Shown piece by piece: positions 61,812 through 64,000 of a DNA stretch of 64,000 nucleotides (position 1 is its first letter; every line of letters begins with the position of its first letter). The translations under genes and the position numbers were made by a program. The notes under the pieces were generated by a model. The model was not told the origin of the DNA and made no database searches. It saw only the letters and a list, made by a program, of their open reading frames with translations. This DNA comes from Centipeda infelix ATCC 43532 (GTDB lineage Bacteria > Bacillota > Negativicutes > Selenomonadales > Selenomonadaceae): NCBI RefSeq assembly GCF_000234095.1, contig NZ_JH376797.1, positions 538,859 through 602,858 on the forward strand. The letters run 5' to 3'.

Positions 61812-62981
61812 TTACTTCAGCCAGTCGAGATGTGCCTCGACCTGACCTTCCGTATTCTCGCTCGCCTCAGCTTGCTCCGCCTGGTGCTCATCCACATACT
61901 TCTTGATATCAGCATTGTCCGCGTCACGCTTCGCCTTGGTGATCGAAAGTGAAATGCGCTTGCGCTTCGTGTCGATGCGAAGCACCTTGACCGTCACGAT
62001 ATCGCCCGTATGGACGGCCTCGTCTGCACGCTCGATGCGCTTCTCGGCAAGTTCCCCCATCGGAATAAGACCATCAAAGCCCGGCTCGATCTCCATGAAC
62101 GCACCGAAGTCCGTCAACTTGATGATCTTGCCCTCGATGAAATCGCCCTCGGCGTACTTCTCTGCCTTCTCTACCCACGGATCCGGAAGGGTATCCTTAA
62201 CCGAGAGAGAGATGCGCTTTGCGTCGCGGTCAACACTCTTAACAAAGACGTCGAGCTCCTGCCCAACTTCGAGCACCTCCGACGGATGTTTCACGCGATG
62301 CCATGCGAGATCAGAGATGTGAGCAAGACCGTCCACCCCGCCGATATCAATGAATGCACCGTAGTCGACAAGGCGCTTGACCGTACCGCGCACAGTCATC
62401 TCAGGCTCGATGGCCGAGAACACCGCCTCCTCCTTCTCCGCGCGATCACGCTCGAGAAGCTTGCGGCGCGAAAGGACGAGACGACGCTTCTGAACATCGA
62501 TCTCGATGATCTCTGTCTCAACCGTCTGATCAACGTAGACTGCGAGATCCTTGACAAAGTGGAGCTCCATCTGAGAGGCAGGAATAAAGCCGCGCAAACC
62601 CATGACGTATGCAACGAGACCGCCCTTAACCTCTTTGGCGATCTTTGCCTCGACGGTCTCGCCCTTCGCCTGAATCTCCTCGATGTCCTTCCATGCAGCC
62701 ATCTTATCGGCCTCGACCTTGGAAAGGCTGCCGCCATTATCGCCGCCAAGCGACTTGATGTAAACATCAATCTCATCGCCGACTTTCACAACATCGTGTG
62801 CGTCGTCCGGCGCAGGAACGGCAAGATCCCTCTTGGAGACAGGAATCTCCTGCTTGTAGCCGATATCGACATACGCCTCATCACGGGATACCTGAACAAC
62901 GACCCCTTTGACAACCGTACGCTCTTGGATATCGGGCATATCTTCCTGTTCCAAAAGTTCCTTCATGCTCTGTTCTGACAC
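61812..62981 (-). CDS. rpsA: Ribosomal protein S1 (four S1 domains)
   Basis: The 389-residue protein has four S1 RNA-binding repeats (about residues 20-90, 106-172, 193-262 and 278-348), best seen in VKRLVDYGAFIDIGGVDGLA and IIKLTDFGAFMEIEPG. E. coli S1 has six; the shorter four-repeat form is usual in Firmicutes and may be less essential for initiation. The tail is acidic and Gln/Glu-rich. GTG 62981 has AAGGAGG 10 nt upstream inside the end of ispH, with 19 bp of overlap. Confidence 0.92.
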   Translation of the reverse strand: MSEQSMKELLEQEDMPDIQERTVVKGVVVQVSRDEAYVDIGYKQEIPVSKRDLAVPAPDDAHDVVKVGDEIDVYIKSLGGDNGGSLSKVEADKMAAWKDIEEIQAKGETVEAKIAKEVKGGLVAYVMGLRGFIPASQMELHFVKDLAVYVDQTVETEIIEIDVQKRRLVLSRRKLLERDRAEKEEAVFSAIEPEMTVRGTVKRLVDYGAFIDIGGVDGLAHISDLAWHRVKHPSEVLEVGQELDVFVKSVDRDAKRISLSVKDTLPDPWVEKAEKYAEGDFIEGKIIKLTDFGAFMEIEPGFDGLIPMGELAEKRIERADEAVHTGDIVTVKVLRIDTKRKRISLSITKAKRDADNADIKKYVDEHQAEQAEASENTEGQVEAHLDWLK

Positions 62982-63793
62982 TGTTTATAAACCTCCTTGA
63001 TAATCCAGTCCGGCGTTGAAGCACCGGCTGTAATACCAATTTTATTAACATTTTTAAGCCAATCATCCTGCAGCTCCGCCACAGTCTCGATATGGTATGT
63101 TTTGCACTTCGTAGCACACAGCTGGGCAAGACGCGATGTGTTTGCGCTGTTCTTGCCGCCGACCACAATCATCACATCGACATTCTCGGCAAGCTCCAGA
63201 GCCGCAGTCTGGCGCAGATCCGTCGCTGTACATATCGTACGCAGGATCTTGATCTCACGCGACTTTTCCAAAAGATGCGATACAATACTCCGAAACTTCT
63301 CGCCCGAGAACGTGGTCTGCGAAACGACGCCGAGTTTTCCGATACTCGGCAGTGCATCCGCCTCTGCCTCAGTCTCAATAATATAAGCATCCTGTGCCGT
63401 CCATTCGAAGATACTCTTGACCTCCGGATGGTTCTTCTCTCCGATAATGACAACTGTATACCCTTCCTCGGATAACAGTTTTGCTGAGAGCTGTGCCTTC
63501 TTGACATGCGGACAGGTCGCATCCACGAGTTCCACCCCGCGAGACTCTGCCTTCTCATACACCTCCGGTCCCACACCATGTGAGCGGATGATGACGAGCC
63601 CATCCTCCATCTCATCGAGTGAGCCAACAGTGCCAACGCCTTCATTCTTCAGGCGCTCCACCATCTGTGGATTATGAATGATCGGACCTAACGTACTGGA
63701 TGTACCATCTGTGGAGGCATTCTGTCGGGCAATCTCAATGGCGCGTTTTACACCATAGCAAAAGCCCAAATGCTCAGCTAAAATAACCTCCAT
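62963..63793 (-). CDS. ispH: 4-hydroxy-3-methylbut-2-enyl diphosphate reductase IspH
   Basis: IspH is the last enzyme of the MEP isoprenoid pathway. The three cluster cysteines lie in LGFCYGVKRA (Cys12), DATCPHVKK and ICTATDLRQ; catalytic His and Glu positions appear in IRSHGVGP and EKNHPEV. The 276-residue length is normal. ATG 63793 has GAGG just upstream; a GTG at 63802 would add three residues. In many Firmicutes ispH and rpsA are joined or adjacent, as here. Confidence 0.95.
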   Translation of the reverse strand: MEVILAEHLGFCYGVKRAIEIARQNASTDGTSSTLGPIIHNPQMVERLKNEGVGTVGSLDEMEDGLVIIRSHGVGPEVYEKAESRGVELVDATCPHVKKAQLSAKLLSEEGYTVVIIGEKNHPEVKSIFEWTAQDAYIIETEAEADALPSIGKLGVVSQTTFSGEKFRSIVSHLLEKSREIKILRTICTATDLRQTAALELAENVDVMIVVGGKNSANTSRLAQLCATKCKTYHIETVAELQDDWLKNVNKIGITAGASTPDWIIKEVYKQCQNRA

Positions 63794-63812
63794 AAACCTC
63801 ACCGCACTGTGT

Positions 63813-63830
63813 AATGATTCTCAATGAATC
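63813..63830. promoter_or_regulatory. Fur-box-like sequence upstream of ispH
   Basis: The minus strand contains TGAGAATCATTA, close to one arm of the Fur consensus TGATAATCATTATCA, and GATTC/GAATC form 5-bp palindromic arms. It lies between the promoter and the ATG. Weak evidence. Confidence 0.25.
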
Positions 63831-63867
63831 TACACATACATAATCCTATCCACACAATCTGAGTAAC

Positions 63868-63896
63868 AGTATAACACGCGAATCCCTCACACGCAA
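63868..63896 (-). promoter_or_regulatory. Probable promoter of ispH-rpsA
   Basis: Minus strand TTGCGT (63891-63896), 17-bp spacer, TATACT (63868-63873) with a TGT extended element. Confidence 0.6.
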
Positions 63897-63923
63897 ATAA
63901 AATTTTTCTCTCTGTCACATATA

Positions 63924-64000
63924 TCAACCGCTGACAATATGTTTTGCTGCAAACAGGGCAAAAAGTCCGAGTGCTATACTAAAAACGATATAAAGAACCG
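63924..64000 (-). CDS. C-terminal end of a membrane protein (cut by window edge)
   Basis: The last 24 codons of a minus-strand frame read VLYIVFSIALGLFALFAAKH and stop at 63924-63926. This is one hydrophobic helix with a short polar tail. The family cannot be told from so little. It is separated from ispH by a promoter. Confidence 0.4.
   Translation of the reverse strand, partial: VLYIVFSIALGLFALFAAKHIVSG

Noticed and set aside
62010-62978. 322-codon plus-strand open frame
   Set aside because: Antisense shadow of rpsA.

Overview
The window looks like a chromosomal segment of a Selenomonas-like member of the Negativicutes (diderm Firmicutes). This rests on gene content, not on a search. Most gene clusters have Firmicutes-type order (smc-ftsY, ispH-rpsA, a PDZ/radical-SAM gene followed by der-plsY, an ACT gene followed by hom-thrB, and MutS2, Rrf2, RNase J and DUF445 genes). 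A small secreted protein at 46857-47360 ends in the terminal Phe expected of an outer-membrane beta-barrel, which suggests two membranes. The sequence is moderately GC-rich, genes are tightly packed, four-base start/stop overlaps are common, and several genes appear to start with TTG or GTG. No rRNA, tRNA, CRISPR array, prophage or complete insertion sequence was seen.

Layout. 1-4198 (minus): ribF (cut by the window edge), murB, trmL, ilvD and a cobalamin adenosyltransferase. 4242-5864 (plus): an anchored or exported SGNH hydrolase. 5899-27110 (minus): one long colinear run from smc through ftsY, a NUDIX hydrolase, a site-2 protease, scpA, scpB, a U32 protein, mutS2, a class A PBP, tyrS, yebC, ruvCAB, queH, a SpoIID-like protein and queA, joining chromosome segregation, envelope, translation and DNA repair. 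27253-32625 (plus): fba, lysC, a class I aminotransferase, rplM-rpsI and an Rrf2 regulator, each with a recognisable promoter or terminator nearby. 32618-41970 (minus): two tandem DUF445 genes, galU, a D-malate/tartrate-type dehydrogenase, two unrecognised secreted proteins, pncC, rimO and an orphan solute-binding protein.

41971-44824 is the only scarred region. A split transketolase pair (tktA-tktB) sits among a Fic-like C-terminal remnant, a transporter C-terminal remnant, a 15-bp inverted repeat and two copies of a 50-bp sequence resembling an IS3-family end. 44825-63793 (minus): RNase J, the small barrel protein, a complete arginine operon (argC-J-B-D-F-G-H), the threonine branch (ACT protein, hom, thrB), plsY-der-PDZ/radical-SAM, and rpsA-ispH. 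A membrane protein is cut by the right edge.

Most of the window is ordinary core genome and I found no convincing new defence or mobile system. The observations most worth a second look are two reading frames broken by an apparent single missing A in an A-run (tyrS, which creates an artificial tyrS-yebC fusion ORF, and one DUF445 gene, where the run is also a canonical -1 slippery heptamer). Others are a perfect 15-bp stem at the 5' end of the aminotransferase transcript, a perfect 9-bp operator-like palindrome at ilvD, the duplicated IS-end/terminator sequence, and a pair of orphan secreted proteins.
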